The notes beneath the pieces were generated by a model. The model had not been told where the DNA came from and did not search any database. It saw only the letters and a list, made by a program, of their open reading frames with translations. A DNA stretch of 64,000 nucleotides from assembly GCF_965363235.1 (NCBI RefSeq), contig NC_134850.1, positions 34,631,102 through 34,695,101 of the forward strand, written 5' to 3'. The position numbers and the translations under genes were made by a program. The first letter of the stretch is position 1, and each line of letters opens with the position of its first letter. Of this stretch, positions 1 to 13,600 are shown one piece after another. The DNA is from Mytilus galloprovincialis. Lineage: Eukaryota > Mollusca > Bivalvia > Mytilida > Mytilidae.

Positions 1-1304
1 GTTTATATGTATGATGGCTTGTTTCGAAGCTGAGATATTTTTACATATGTGGTTAAATTTTCCAGGTACGAAGTTTGATTCATTTTTCCGTAAATTAGCA
101 TACCCCGATCTTTTCGTGATGCGGCTCTTCATGGCAAAAAGTGCCTTTTTCCACACAATAATTTCTTTGAAAATTTAATACTTTGAATACATATAATAAC
201 TGCATAGTTTTTACACATTTATTCTAAGGTCCTATACTTTCCAGATCAACACAAAAAGTTAAGCTCAGTCACTTGTTAAAGATTTAAACCTTCGTCATAT
301 ATAACTTGGATCATCTTGCGGGCTTTGGACTTTCTAAAATTACTTAACTAGCGTCTGGCAGATTCGTGGTATATAATAACTGTTAACATTTGTACACACT
401 AAACACCTCACATTTTGTTTTCCTCCAAAATGATATTAGTTTTTTATTCTTTTATCTAACTACTAGTAACTTACCATAGCGTCGGACGTGTTTCCATAGT
501 TACCATCAGCAAAGGTAACAATATCATGTGACAGGCTGCGAGAACAATGTAACCAACAATCTAAAACGTTGAATAGTTATAAAATTGTTGAGCTATTGTA
601 CCTTATTGAACAAATCGACAGACAAGGGACGAAAAACAAACATGTTGATATTAATTTTTAACAGAATAAGAACAGGTCTGTCAACAAGACAGCATCTTCT
701 ACTCGATGTGCGTAAACGGTGTCATTAAATTGTCTGTTTTCATATTGATCCGTTTCTATTTCAAAGTACAGTTATTTCGATCAGAGTAAGCTCATTCGAG
801 TGTCAATACAGTTGATTATAAGATTTCATTTAAGATTAATAAAAAAATATCCCTTATATAAAACCGTTAAGAACCAATTGGATAAGACGATTTGAAGTCG
901 ATAATTTACTTTTTATGATACCCTTATTAAATAGGTAACTACCATACTATGTATATGAAATTAAAGCACTCACTACAATGTAAAAAAAAATATAAGGTAC
1001 AAAAATTTAAAACAACATTTTAACTCGGCCAGGAAAAAGGACAATCACACAATTAATTAGACATAGGTACAAATCACCTATGAACAACATTTTACACTAT
1101 ATGGAATAATGCGCATTTCTAAATATTAATACCTTTTCATAATTTGTGGAATTTAGCATATACAAAAATAAGGGGATTATAATTATAAAAATGGTAAAAC
1201 AATAAAATTATGCACAAAACGATAACTTTTAATTAGATGTTCGTTATTTAGCCTATGGTTATACGCATTGCAAAACATCATATTTTCAATATATACTTTC
1301 TTAC
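1..1304. other. Intron or 3' part of the host gene, nothing recognised
   Basis: AT-rich sequence downstream of the last visible donor. I looked on the minus strand for further exons (an acceptor followed by a sustained frame with membrane-like or RING-like content) and found none convincing. Confidence 0.4.
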
Positions 1305-1601
1305 CGTTTTTAGATCTCTGTGTTCTAATCCATACCACATTTTGTTTATGATATTCCGCACTTCTTTGTTGTCCAGAAACGTTCTGTTCTGTGTCTTTAT
1401 AGCATCTTCGATGTATCCATGATTTAGTAACAGTCTGCCGGCATGGTTGATATGTTCACCCAATTCCCTGTCCTCCTTACTATTCGACTCGACCTCTTTT
1501 CCAGTAGGGTTATTCCGCATGTTCCGCATGTTCCGTTTCTGTTTATCGTTTTCAGTTTTCTTGTCAGTCTCATATATAGACTCTAAAATGCGAGATGCCC
1601 T
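1305..1601 (-). CDS. Last visible exon: TRPM-like pre-membrane segment (tentative)
   Basis: The exon encodes about 99 residues ending at a good GTAAGA donor (1304). It begins RASRILESIYETDKK, has a hydrophilic Asn/Arg/Glu middle with a short RNMRNM repeat, and ends GRLLLNHGYIEDA, TQNRTFLDNKEVRN and IINKMWYGLE. In TRPM channels the MHR4 region reads roughly 'ILxxCYxxD ... LLxxELxxW ... xxFLxHxxxQxLLxxxWxG', just before the first membrane helix, and this exon follows that layout. The 5' end is uncertain: acceptors at 1614 (strongest, but needs phase 2), 1601 (phase 0, used with exon 23) and 1582 (phase 1, direct from exon 22) are possible. Downstream exons lie outside the window. Confidence 0.6.
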
Positions 1602-4600
1602 CTGCGTGAAGGCCCTAAAAACAATGATTTGAAAAAAAAACATGACAAGATGAGGACATAAAATAGATAATATCGAAAATGTTGCCTGCTGTACCCAAAT
1701 TTTGACATTTTAATCTACTATGTCTGTTTGATATGCTGTCATTATTGGCAGTATAATGTAGTACCAATTAACAATTTCGCTGGCTTTATGACCAGCTGTT
1801 GTCTGCAATTTTCTACATAGAGTATTGCATGTACCAATTCAGGAATGAGACATTTGTATTATATTTGTTTGATGTGTTTTAGCTTTTGATTTAAAAAGGA
1901 CTATACAGGTGTGCTGGTGGTTTTTACCACAGGGGTTGTGTATGCGTCTAGTGCAGTGGTAGAGTTAATACTCTATCACTGCCGCTGGCTAACTCACTTG
2001 TGGGTGAAAAGAAAGTCGAATGTGTAAATCTTTCCTGCCAGTACAAAGCCTCTATACTATCCAAGACTTCTACAGTGCCACCTCGCGACAGCACACGGTA
2101 ACTAGGTTTTATTATCCTAGGCGTCATCTGTAGAGGATCTCGGAGATGCAGTGTATAGGCCCTCCAGCGTGTGGACACGCCCTAGCACTCATCGTCCTTG
2201 CCTCAGCTATTGGTCATATAGTATCACTGCCTTGTGATTGGATTCTTGAATCAAAGGCTATGGAAGTAAATCCAGACAGAAAATCCAGGTAGATGGAACT
2301 CGATAGCAACAGCAATCGTCTAAGGGATGGAAACCCCTACAGAAAAGCTGCCGGTTCTCCGGGCACAGGGGGTTAAGCGTAGTAATCACCTTGCCTTGGA
2401 AAAATATATTGATTACAGAAACGACTAGATACACGTGGGAGGTTTGCTAGTCAGAAAAAAAGTTTCAAACCGCCGCTTATCTCTTAAAATGTCCAGTACC
2501 AAATCAAGAATTTGGCACTTGTTATCAAATAGTCCGTGTTCATGTGTGCGTTCAGATTTTGTGAAGCAGTGGTTCTGTTGTTCTGCTGTTGTCCTCGGTT
2601 TTGGCTAGTAACCCGGACTTAGTTCAGTTAAACCTATTTATGACTAGTGAACTGCGGTGTACTACTATTGCCTGTATTAAGCATAATTATGGGTTTTTTT
2701 CTAGACCGAGTTAAAAGGAAAATATACGAACGGAATGACATAAAAAAGTTCAGAACATTTCTGTAAATAGTTAGCAATGAGGTAAGCAAATGATAATCTA
2801 GAATATCAAAAGTTTCCTTTTCAAATATTTAACATATTTGTTTATCAAATCCAAGAATTTTGTCATCAATATATATATATTAAGATCGGAAATATTTATA
2901 GGAAAAAAATTGAGGTTGAACTCATTTACAAACTTCTAAGTGCCAAAGCAAATATATTTTCTGAATTGTGTTTGAATTTCGGTTGAAACATTATGAAAGC
3001 TAACAAAATAAATATATAAGGTTTCGAAACTAGTTATATTATTATATTAAGTTATTACTTATTCAATCTTCTAAGCCTGTCTTGCACTAGTGGAGCAGTT
3101 TGCCAGCTGTTAGCAGTATTTTCTAATATAACGCATCCAACAAGAATATGATGAATTCGAATCTACAATCAAATAAAAAAACACACATCAGTAGAAACAA
3201 TGGAAGACGATTCAATGAAGCATCTAGCTTATTATAGAACAACACTAGGTTAATAGGTTTAATAGTTCTGTGAAGGATCGATGTGCAGTTTTATGGAACG
3301 TTCATCACGGTGCAGTTCGGTGTATCCACGCACAGACCTTTGACATCACTTTATTAAACTCATAAAACAAATAATCGGATAACATTGTGTGACGAAATTC
3401 ATATCATACTTTTTTTCAAAATATCTCCTGTATGTATTATTTTTAATCTAAAAGTTTTGTATTAGAAGTGTTTAAAATTAGGGAAACACCTGCTACGAGA
3501 GTTCTATCAATGTTCGGTGGTATTGCGCATGCCTTCTAAAAAAACATATTTTGAATAAAGAACAGATTGTGTGCTACAAAATGTAGTTGAATTTGAACCA
3601 AATAGACTGCCGAGGATGCAGAGCAAAAGTAATTAATCTGATTACTTTTGATATCAATGAAACAAATTAGTTAAGATAATGCGTTTTTGATGGAAATTGG
3701 CTAAATATGGTTAATCATGTGATTGTAGTTTTAAATGTACTCTTGAACCAAATCAATTGGAATCTTTTCTGTCCCTTCAAAATACTAAAATAATCGAAAG
3801 AACGTTTCTATTTGTGTAACATTGCCAATATGACGAAATCACGTAATGCACGACATCACCAGACGGGCAGATACCAGGGACTCCACTGTCATTGAAATTT
3901 ATTCAAATCCTATATTTGTAACAATATTGGTAATGACGTCAAATAAACAAACACAATTTTTATCTACGCAGCATATATCCAAAGTATTGGCAAATTCTTG
4001 AGTGACAATACCAGGATAACTTTGATGCAGTTTTATCAACCAAAAAGTAAAATAACATATATTATACAAAATAAAACAGAAACAATTATAATATTCTATA
4101 CGCATATGTATAAAAACAGAGAATCGTGGTATGATTAAATTAGATTTGATTTGATTTTTGTTATTTTAACGTCACTTTTAAGCACTCGGAGAAAACCACC
4201 GACCTTCGATAGGAAACCTGACAATCCTAATCAATTACGATTCGAGTCGAGTGCACCCGCAGTAGACCACTCGGCCTCTGAAGCCCCTGGTATGATTAAA
4301 GATAAGACTACTAATTAAAAGGCAATTATAAGAACGGTTGAAGGTTATCCTATAATCTTTATCAATTAGAAAAACTAACACCAAAACTGTAGCAGTAAGA
4401 ATGTTTTTAGTCTCTATTGCATGATTTTTTTATTATTCATTGACTTTGGCTTTCAGCAACTTTCATTTCAGACCGCCGTTCGAAGACAAAACTAGTATCT
4501 GTAATACGAAAATAACGAGGTCAAATTTGTCATCCGTCATGGGTTAAAAACGACAAATCAAAGCATTCAAATTTATATATAGCTAATATAGAAATGGTCT

Positions 4601-7600
4601 TGATTAAAAATTACACCACTCCAGACCCTTTTGTTTTCCTCATAATTAATATTGCCAATAATTAACAAGTTCCGGGTCTTATCCGATACCGATACCAATA
4701 CTATATTCACCTGTTATCTATTACCTTATCTGTACGTTCTGCATCTGACAGGCGCACCACTAAACGGTGTATTTAGGATTTTGCTATATACACTGGTCAT
4801 TATCACAGGGTTCACACTACTAAATTCAATCATTGTCAAATTGTTCCCTATTGTAGTATTTTGATAGGTAAAACTTTCTAAGATTACCATACGCATACTA
4901 AAAATCTGAACTTAAAATAAGGCGTATAGGTACAGTTTTCAATTTGTTATCGGGCATGACGCAAAACAGCGAATCAATGAATTCAACTTTATTTATAACT
5001 AACATAGGACAATGCTGTTGATAAAAAAATACTCCATTCCAGGACTTGATTTCCAAGTAATTAATATAACCAATGATTGATAAATTCCAAGTCGACGGTT
5101 TCAAACAGAAAGATTTTGAAAGCAGATAAAACTGTGCATCATATAATCGGCATGACTTTATCAGATGACAATACCAATACTAAAATAAGGCTTACGCATA
5201 GTTATATACTTTATTTCAGTCACGAACAGGCGATATAGCGGGTGTGTTCTAGTTTTTATTATTCGCATACACTTATCACTTACGCAGCCAGTTTCTATTA
5301 ACTGTTTTGCTCCATTCCAATACTGTTTTTGTAAAAGGGCCAAAAATATAAGGCCATACAATTCCGATATTGACACCTTCAGTTGCTTTGCTGCAAAATA
5401 AATGACTTCATTATACATATAACTGTTTATAACATTTTTACATAGATTTTGATTTCGTAATTATTGCAAAAGGATATATTTAATTTAAATATTGACTCAC
5501 AAGAAATTAACATAGATCAAAATGTATTCACCTCTCTATTCATTCCCTTGTCACCATCTTATGGTGTTTATATATCTCAACTTGTACGATTCGCTCGTGT
5601 ATGTAACAACGTATTAGATTTTAGCGAGATAAAGTTATGTATTACTGAAAAATTATTACACAATTGTTTTCGATAGCACAAACTAGTCAAAACATTTACC
5701 AAATTTTATTATCGGTACAGGGAAATAATTCGTAAATATAACTAAACATGCAGACATCTTATACGTTCTGGTATTTCACATCCAATATGTTGTGGTAATA
5801 TTCTTTACAAGGCACAAAAATGTCAGTATTTACCCTAAAAGCTAACCAAACCTTTAAAAAACTTAGTAAGAAGGGATATAGTTACGATAGTGTTGTCAGG
5901 TCATTAAAGATTGCATAGTTTGCTTAAATATTGATACACTTAAAGGATCTTTGCATCGGAGTTAAATACATTTATTCTAAGACCAGTTGTTGGCATGAGA
6001 CGTGTTATGTTAGTCTCATATATTTTATGATGATATAATACTAAACCCCTAACAAGAGGGATTATGCTTGGTATTCATATGATGAAAACACAATCTTTCA
6101 ATCAGTTTAATTGAGGTCTGGAGCTGGCATGTCAGTAACTGCTAGAAGTCTGTTGTTATTTATGTATTATTGTCAATTTATTTATTTTCTTTTGTTTCAT
6201 ATTCTGACATCGGACTTGGAATTCTCTTTAACTGAGTTTTACTGTGCGTATTGTTGTGCGTTTGTTTTTCTACATTGGCTAGCGGTATAGGGAGAGGGTC
6301 GTGATCTAAAAAAAAAACAGTTTAAAACCGCTGCAATTGTTCGCCTGTCCGGAGTCAGGAGCCTCTGGCCTTTGTAAGTCTGGTATTTATTTTAATTCTA
6401 GTTTCTTGTCTTTAATTCGGAGTTTAGTATGACGTCAATTATCACTAAACTAGTATGCATATTTATTTAGGGGCCAGCTAAAGGGGAGTTTCTCGCTACA
6501 TTGAAGACCCATTTGTGGCCTTCGGTTGTTGTTGCTTTGACACATTTCCCATTTCCATTCTCATTTTTATTCAATATCGATTATACTTTTATGGTACCGT
6601 TTATTTGATTACTACCACTGGGTCGACGGTTGGTAGACTCCCTCATGCAAATGCAAAGCTCTGATTCCCTGTCTAGCTTCGGCAACACTTTTTGGTCCTT
6701 TTTTGGTTGATAGCTTTTCGAATTTTTAATAAGCTTAGGATTTTCAAATATAATGGCCTCGAGCATCACTGAAGAGTCATTGATTGTCGAAATACGCATC
6801 TGGTACAGACAAAAATGGTACCGTTTATATTATTAATTGTACTTGTTTAGAAAAAAAGACTGTAATCGACATAAACATGATAAATCAGTTGTCAATACGT
6901 TATGTTTGTCTCAACTCAATAGCGGCATGTTTTTTCAGTCTAAAAACTTTATACACCAAAACAATAATCTAATCTGTAAGTTAACCAATATGTCCTATAA
7001 TACCTGATTTTAACATTTTCACTAAGTGTGGATTAGAATGTTGGCTGTTGATCATGTTGATACCAGTTGAAAACTTTGAATTACGTTTTGAACTCCTCGT
7101 TTATCTAAATCGGATGTTTTTCTTCATTAAACATGTTATAAGCACAACTACAACTGCAAAATCAGTTTTCTTCCGAAAAGACTAAGTATAATTTGGTGTC
7201 AATTGTTCATCTTTTAAGAGTGTTTTTTTTTTTTTTGAGAACCAACTGTTGATGGTTACTGTAAGAATACTGTAAGTTTTGTTGGTATGGTACCGTTTCC
7301 ATTGTCAAAACAGTCTCAAAATGGCATCAAGTTCATAAAAGTCAAACATAATGCAAGATTGTTTACAATATATCAGTAATACTAATATAATTAGTATGGA
7401 TACTAGTCAAATATTAAACATAAACAGATGAGGATAATAGTACATATAGGCCGCCATACGATCGTCACAGAAAAGAAAAACCGAAAGTTGTTTTGTCAAT
7501 ATCTCAAAATTTCTAGATCTTGTCAAAAGGTAATCAATCATCAATTCGGTCGAAAATGTTATATACTAAGTGCTTGAATAACATGTATAACGGTCATGTC

Positions 7601-10600
7601 TAAAGAACTCACTAGTTCTTCTTCCTTCTGGCATGTCTGTCTGGCGATCGATTTCATCAACTGCAGTATCTTCAACATCACTATCATCATCGGAATCACT
7701 GTCGGTGCCAGGACTATAACCAAATCTTTGACGTTCTTCCTTTTCACCACGATCTACATTGTAGTTTGAAAAAGACATGAATTAATTTCTTATCATACTT
7801 TGAGTGAAATATCCCATTTAATTTTATAATGTTTTTTAGTTAGATAAACAGGCGATATCAAAATGGTGGTGATTGTTGAAATAAGGACACTCAAATATTA
7901 GATAATTGTAATTGGGGTCATATTACCTGTACGTTTGCTATATGTCATGTGCCTCGCAGTTCAGTAGTTATGAAACACTAACAGGAAATATGAGCCCATA
8001 AACTTTGTGACGATTGCGTATACCGGTACTTTTTAATTTAAACTTAATATTTCAATGTTTTCTGTATAACTGTAAACGCATTCATGCATGACTGTTATGG
8101 TTACGCTTCTCCGATAAAATGTTGAGATTTTTTTATTCTGTATAGATAGGGTCCTTTGGTTTACAATCTTCCTAATGTAAAAAGATAATGGCTTTTTGAT
8201 CATTATGTATTAATTTTGAATAGTTATTATCACAATATAACTGATTTTTATTCGAAATAATGAAAGTGTTCAACTTATTATCAAATGTATTATAACAGAA
8301 AATAGGTTCCAATTTTTTTATGATTTAAATTTTGACCAATTTTGTCATAAACTATATTTCTGATTGGATTTGAAAGTTTGAGGTTTAAACACAATGGTGA
8401 AAATATGCATAAGTGTTTTCTTAGTAGTTCGTTGACAAATTTCAAAAATATTTCTGTCTGTAGAGTGATTGTTCATATCTGGTTAATTTTAGAATGCCTA
8501 TTATAATAATATTTTATAATACCAGTCATTCTTGGAGATCTAAAGGCCATATTTGTGTCATTTTGCAATTCTAACCACAATCCATGTTTAAAATCAGCTT
8601 CCATATCCTGTCCAAAAGAAAAACAACACTTTTTTTATTGTGAAACAATAACAAATTGAAAACATGTTCAAAATGTAAACTGATCGACACTTGGGTTTTT
8701 TTTAAAGTACATAGCTTGCATTAGTATTAGTTTATAACAAGGGCATATATCTTGACAAGAGATGCTTATGATAATCTAAGTTGTTTTTTAAGTGATTACA
8801 TTAGACAAAGTTGTGTATTTAAAACATAATAAAAAAAAATGCGTGCATTACACAGTTAAGCAGAACTCTGTCTTGTTGATATATTTTTAGTGCATTACAT
8901 TATTGTATGATTTTAAATAATAAATCTTCATAGATATATACCAAGATTAAAATTTTGTACACCAGTCGTGCAATCCGTCTATAAACGATTCGACAGTGAT
9001 GATCGAATAAAAATAGAAAAAAAGGCAAAATAAAGTATGATATTGAAATGAAGGTAGAAACTCATTGGTAATTAGAAAATGTAAATCTTCGAAACAGTAC
9101 CTACTTGTATTTGTCAGTTTTAAAGCATTTAAGCATCACATTCACATTACATGTGTGTGTATCATGCAATTCAATCAACCAAAGGTTAAACAAGCACGAG
9201 AAATGGAAATGTAATACATATTCAGTAATATTATTGGTTTGCTCCCTGCATACTCTTCATTAACCAGTCATTTTGCTACCTCAGCTATTTTCATTTAGGC
9301 AAAGACTGAGCTATCCCATTTGAATATTTAGGATTCAAATCAGTTGTATTCTAAATTAAAATAAACTTAGAATTGAGCAATGTGCAAACGAAACAAATTG
9401 TGAATTCTTTGTGTTGTCTGTATGTTCTTGTAACTTTTTTTCAAGTTGTATATATGTATATACCTTCTCGTAAATGTACTCGATTGATCTTTGATTAAAC
9501 GACTTCGTTATATGTTCTTTTGGAATCTTCCATTTCCCTTCTTTTAAAAGGTACATTGATAATGCATTCGGATACATATCAGTGTATTTCCCCTGAAATG
9601 AACGCATTTACATTTAATAAAATACAAAATGATGGTTGTTTTTTAAATCAAGTTCAAATAAGTTGCAATTTGTTTAGTTCTTTCAATTCCAAATTGCTCT
9701 TTATACATGACACAAACATGTTACAAATGTAGGTACAGGAGACAAATTAAAAAGTTACTTAATTACATATTACTGTCCTTACTTATTGATATCATATGTG
9801 GTACCAAATTTTCTGCACCAGATGCGCATTTCGACAATAAATGACCCTTGAGTGATTCTTGCTGCCACGTGTTTACTTTTACAAATTGTGACTTGAATGA
9901 CGTTTTATCTCATTGGTACCACATCTTCGAATATCTAATTATTATATTTATGTCTAATGTTGTTTTTTTATGCCTTTATGGTATTTGTCTTTTGATAATA
10001 AATGTATCTTTTGTCTTCAGAATTAAATGTGTTAAAATAAAAAATGATTTGATTGTCAATGTACATGATGTAAACTGTCATTCTGAATACTAGAAACTTA
10101 TTTTGTCAAAGATATTAATATTTTGGGGTGTTTTATTAAAATGCACATATTTCTAGACTGTTATTGATGATGAAAACCTTCATCTTGTTAATTCCAAAAT
10201 GAACTTTGCCATCGAATGGTAAAGAAAATTAAAGCATTTCATGAAGCATGAATATCATAATACAGAACTTCTAAAGGCAGCCTTTCAGACTTTTGAGAAT
10301 AACCCATGACATAAGGGGAGATTGAATTGTAAATGGTTTGATTCTAAATTCAATTTTAAAGAGGAAAACTCTTATTTCAATATTCTGTTCATTTTGTTAA
10401 TTTCAAAAAGGCCTTTTTATATACATAGATTCATGCAGAGTATACATTTCATCAGTTGACAAATTATTTATCAGGAAAGTTGTATTCTATTAACAAATGC
10501 ATGCATACAAATGACCCATATGTATGCATAAATTTCAAAAATAAATGTTTCAGGCATAGATGTGAAACTAAGTAATGTTAAGGCAATGTTTCCTACAATT

Positions 10601-13600
10601 GGATGTCTTATCATACATTAACAGCGCCACAGATATCGCTAGCCTGTATCTGTATACTATATATACAATGCTTTAAGCTCCTCCAACTACCGATCTACGT
10701 TTATGTTTGGCTTTTGATGAGTGTTTTATGAACCTTCATGACCTCATAAATGTGTATGCTTGACCTTGTGTGAACAATAAATTAATTAACGTTCTGCTTG
10801 TTTGTATTCGAGCTTTTCTTTAGAGAAATATGAAATAAACCCTTTTTCTGCTTAAAGACAATCAATGACAGCAGAATTAATAATATTTTTGTACAGCACT
10901 TTCAAGTTCAAAACTTGAATACATGTATGTACATGTGTAACACATCAAATCAACCAAAAGTGTCAAATTCAGTGAGTTCATGATCAGTGATTGTCAAATT
11001 CAGTTTACATTCTGAGGCGTGGACAAAATCATATACTTTTGTTTTAAATCGAACATAGTTTTGTTGTTTGTTCTTACTGATGATGTTAGTTGTTATATAC
11101 TAATTAAATACTTAATAACTTCAGGCTAAGTCTTTTTGTTGACTATGCGAATAAACTAATCATGGATGCCATGATCTAAATTTTATATTTGCTCCAAACA
11201 TTTCGTCTACAAAACATTAATCAGTGACGTGACACTCGAATAAAAGAAGATTTATTGGTACGAAAATAAGTGTTAGTTCTTTTGACTTTTAAATAACAAC
11301 ATGTTTTGATACTGTTATTTATTATCAATGTTTTTGTTTTTATGTTTTTATTTTGTTTTGGCTGTGATTCAGACTGCAGCTTACGGGGATATTTATAGTA
11401 TATTATGATACCTTATTCATGTTATTTTTGTCTCAATAACCAATCAGTTTATCTGATGTATGTGCTCTTTATGGGGCTCGTGATTCAGAACAAAAAAAAA
11501 TATTCTATTCTATTCCATTATAATTAAGATGACATTATGCAAAACTCGAGACTATGGTTTGTCTTACATAAATTCTCTTTTTCTGAGACTTGCTTTCCAT
11601 CGACACTGAAATGATAAATTTAAATTTATTAAGCCTTACCTGTTCCTATTCGTATTACAATACCAGCAAATTGGGTTTGAAAACAACTAGCTTGCTTGTA
11701 TATATGTACATACATATGTGATTCAAATGAGTTAAATCATATATAACTCTTTACTTTACAATCTGTTTTCTATCAATGAAATCTTTGTTGTTAAGTTGTG
11801 AAATCCGATACCAAAACAAAACAACAAATGGTAAATAGATATAAGAAGGTGTGGTATGTTAGTATATCGATGCTAAAGTTTCATAAAAGATATTATGTAT
11901 AAGGACATACTGTACTTCATTGTATATCCAGCGTTTCCCGTAACTACGACATAAACGAAAATTGATATCAAACGAGTGACTTTGAATATATACGAGTTTA
12001 ACTCATCAAAAAGGCGCTATCAGCAATAGTTATTCAACTGAAAAAGTCAATAAACTTTTCAGAATGATGTCCATTTGGCATTTTTTATACCGCAGTCCTA
12101 CTAGACCACAATCGCACTACGATCTTTGGAAAAAATGAAAATATAGACGATCGTTGTGCGATCGTGCAGATCGCGGTAAGGTCGTAGCACGATCGTTGTG
12201 AGGTTTTCCTGATCTTTATGAGCGTGGCCAATTTTGAACATGTTTAAAACAATCGTGATGCGGTCGTGGCGAAATCAGGTCCTAGTAAATGCGTTGTGAG
12301 AGCACAGTAAGGTGATAGATTGCAAAGGTCGCTGTACCACCGTAGCAACAGCTTAGCGAAAGCACGATTCTAGCTGGGGAGACTGCGCTACGATCTCACG
12401 GTGACTTTACGTCGACCATCACGTTCTTACCGCGTCCAAAGCAAGCTTCCACTAAGACTATATCACGTGTATACCACGCTAATACCACGCTGTTCAAAAG
12501 CATAGTACGACTTTAGCACGCACATGACCAATAAGTTGTGATTGAGGGTGGATTGGTCGGTGCGACATATATCTACTTGATCACGATTCGTTTATATCAG
12601 ATCTCCTTATGTCTCTACCTCTACCCCTACCCTAACGTAGATTTTGGTTGTATGAATGCGTTGTCTCCGTGATAATTAACGTATCAATGAGAAATAGAAG
12701 GAATGATACAGTACTTATATGGAACACGATGTTGAAATTATTGCTAGGAGCGTAGAAAGATAGCGACGACGTAAACGTGGTATGATCGTAGTAGGGTTGA
12801 GATAAGAGCTATAATCGTAGTAGAAGCGTGGTAAGCTCGTGTTGCAATCGGATAAATCGTTGTATGGTCGTAGTGAGTACGTGATGAGATTAGAAAAATC
12901 GTGATAATCGTAGTGAGGTCGCAGAACAAGCGTAGTGAGAACGTGGTAAAATCGTAGTGGGATCGTTGTAATAGCGTAACGAGGACGTCGTAGCAACGTG
13001 ATTGACACGAACATTTACATTTCATGCCGCTCATACTTCGAGCTCACCTTGATCTGAATTCATTTTAGATCGCGATGAGCGTGGTGCGATCGTGGTCTAG
13101 TGTGACTTGGGCTTTACGGTGTAAATACTTCACAACTTGTTCGCAACGCATGTGTTAGTAATCATGTTTTAGATTTCAATGAATTTAATTTATGGAGATA
13201 GGATGAATTAGAAAATCAGAGACTACATTAACAAGTTTATTACAACCTATACCATATTTTCATAAATATAAAGATGTGCCTAGTACATTTTACTGTTTCA
13301 AATGTTTGAGGGATGTATAAATATCCTGACACGTATAGTACTTGTTTTTTGGCGTTTACGTTGTATCGATTTGATGAGTTAAGTTCTTTTCAACTGGTTT
13401 TATTTAGAACACGTTCTTATGTTGTACTGTTACACCACTGTCCAAGGTTAAAGGGGGGTTACCGCTAGCAAGTTTGCTTTACCCCACCAGATTATCTATG
13501 TGTCCGTCCGATGTCCAAGGGTTGTAGTTTAGTAGTTGTAGTTGGTTGATATATGTTATATGTGTTCCTATAAATTGGCTTGCTATAAATTATGCCTTTT

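Noticed and set aside
1948-2178. A 76-codon open frame on the minus strand in the GC-richer block
   Set aside because: It does not fit the frame or phase of neighbouring exons, has no acceptor/donor pair, and the block looks repetitive.
3899-4105. Extra exon between exons 23 and 24 (hydrophobic frame, CFCFILYNICYF)
   Set aside because: No splice pair gives the needed phases and the hydrophobicity comes from AT-rich composition.
12715-13034. Two overlapping open frames of ~97 codons on the minus strand
   Set aside because: Their residues (repeated RPHYD, TTI and LRS words) simply reflect the GATCGTAGTG repeats of a transposon; there is no start context, splice signal or family.
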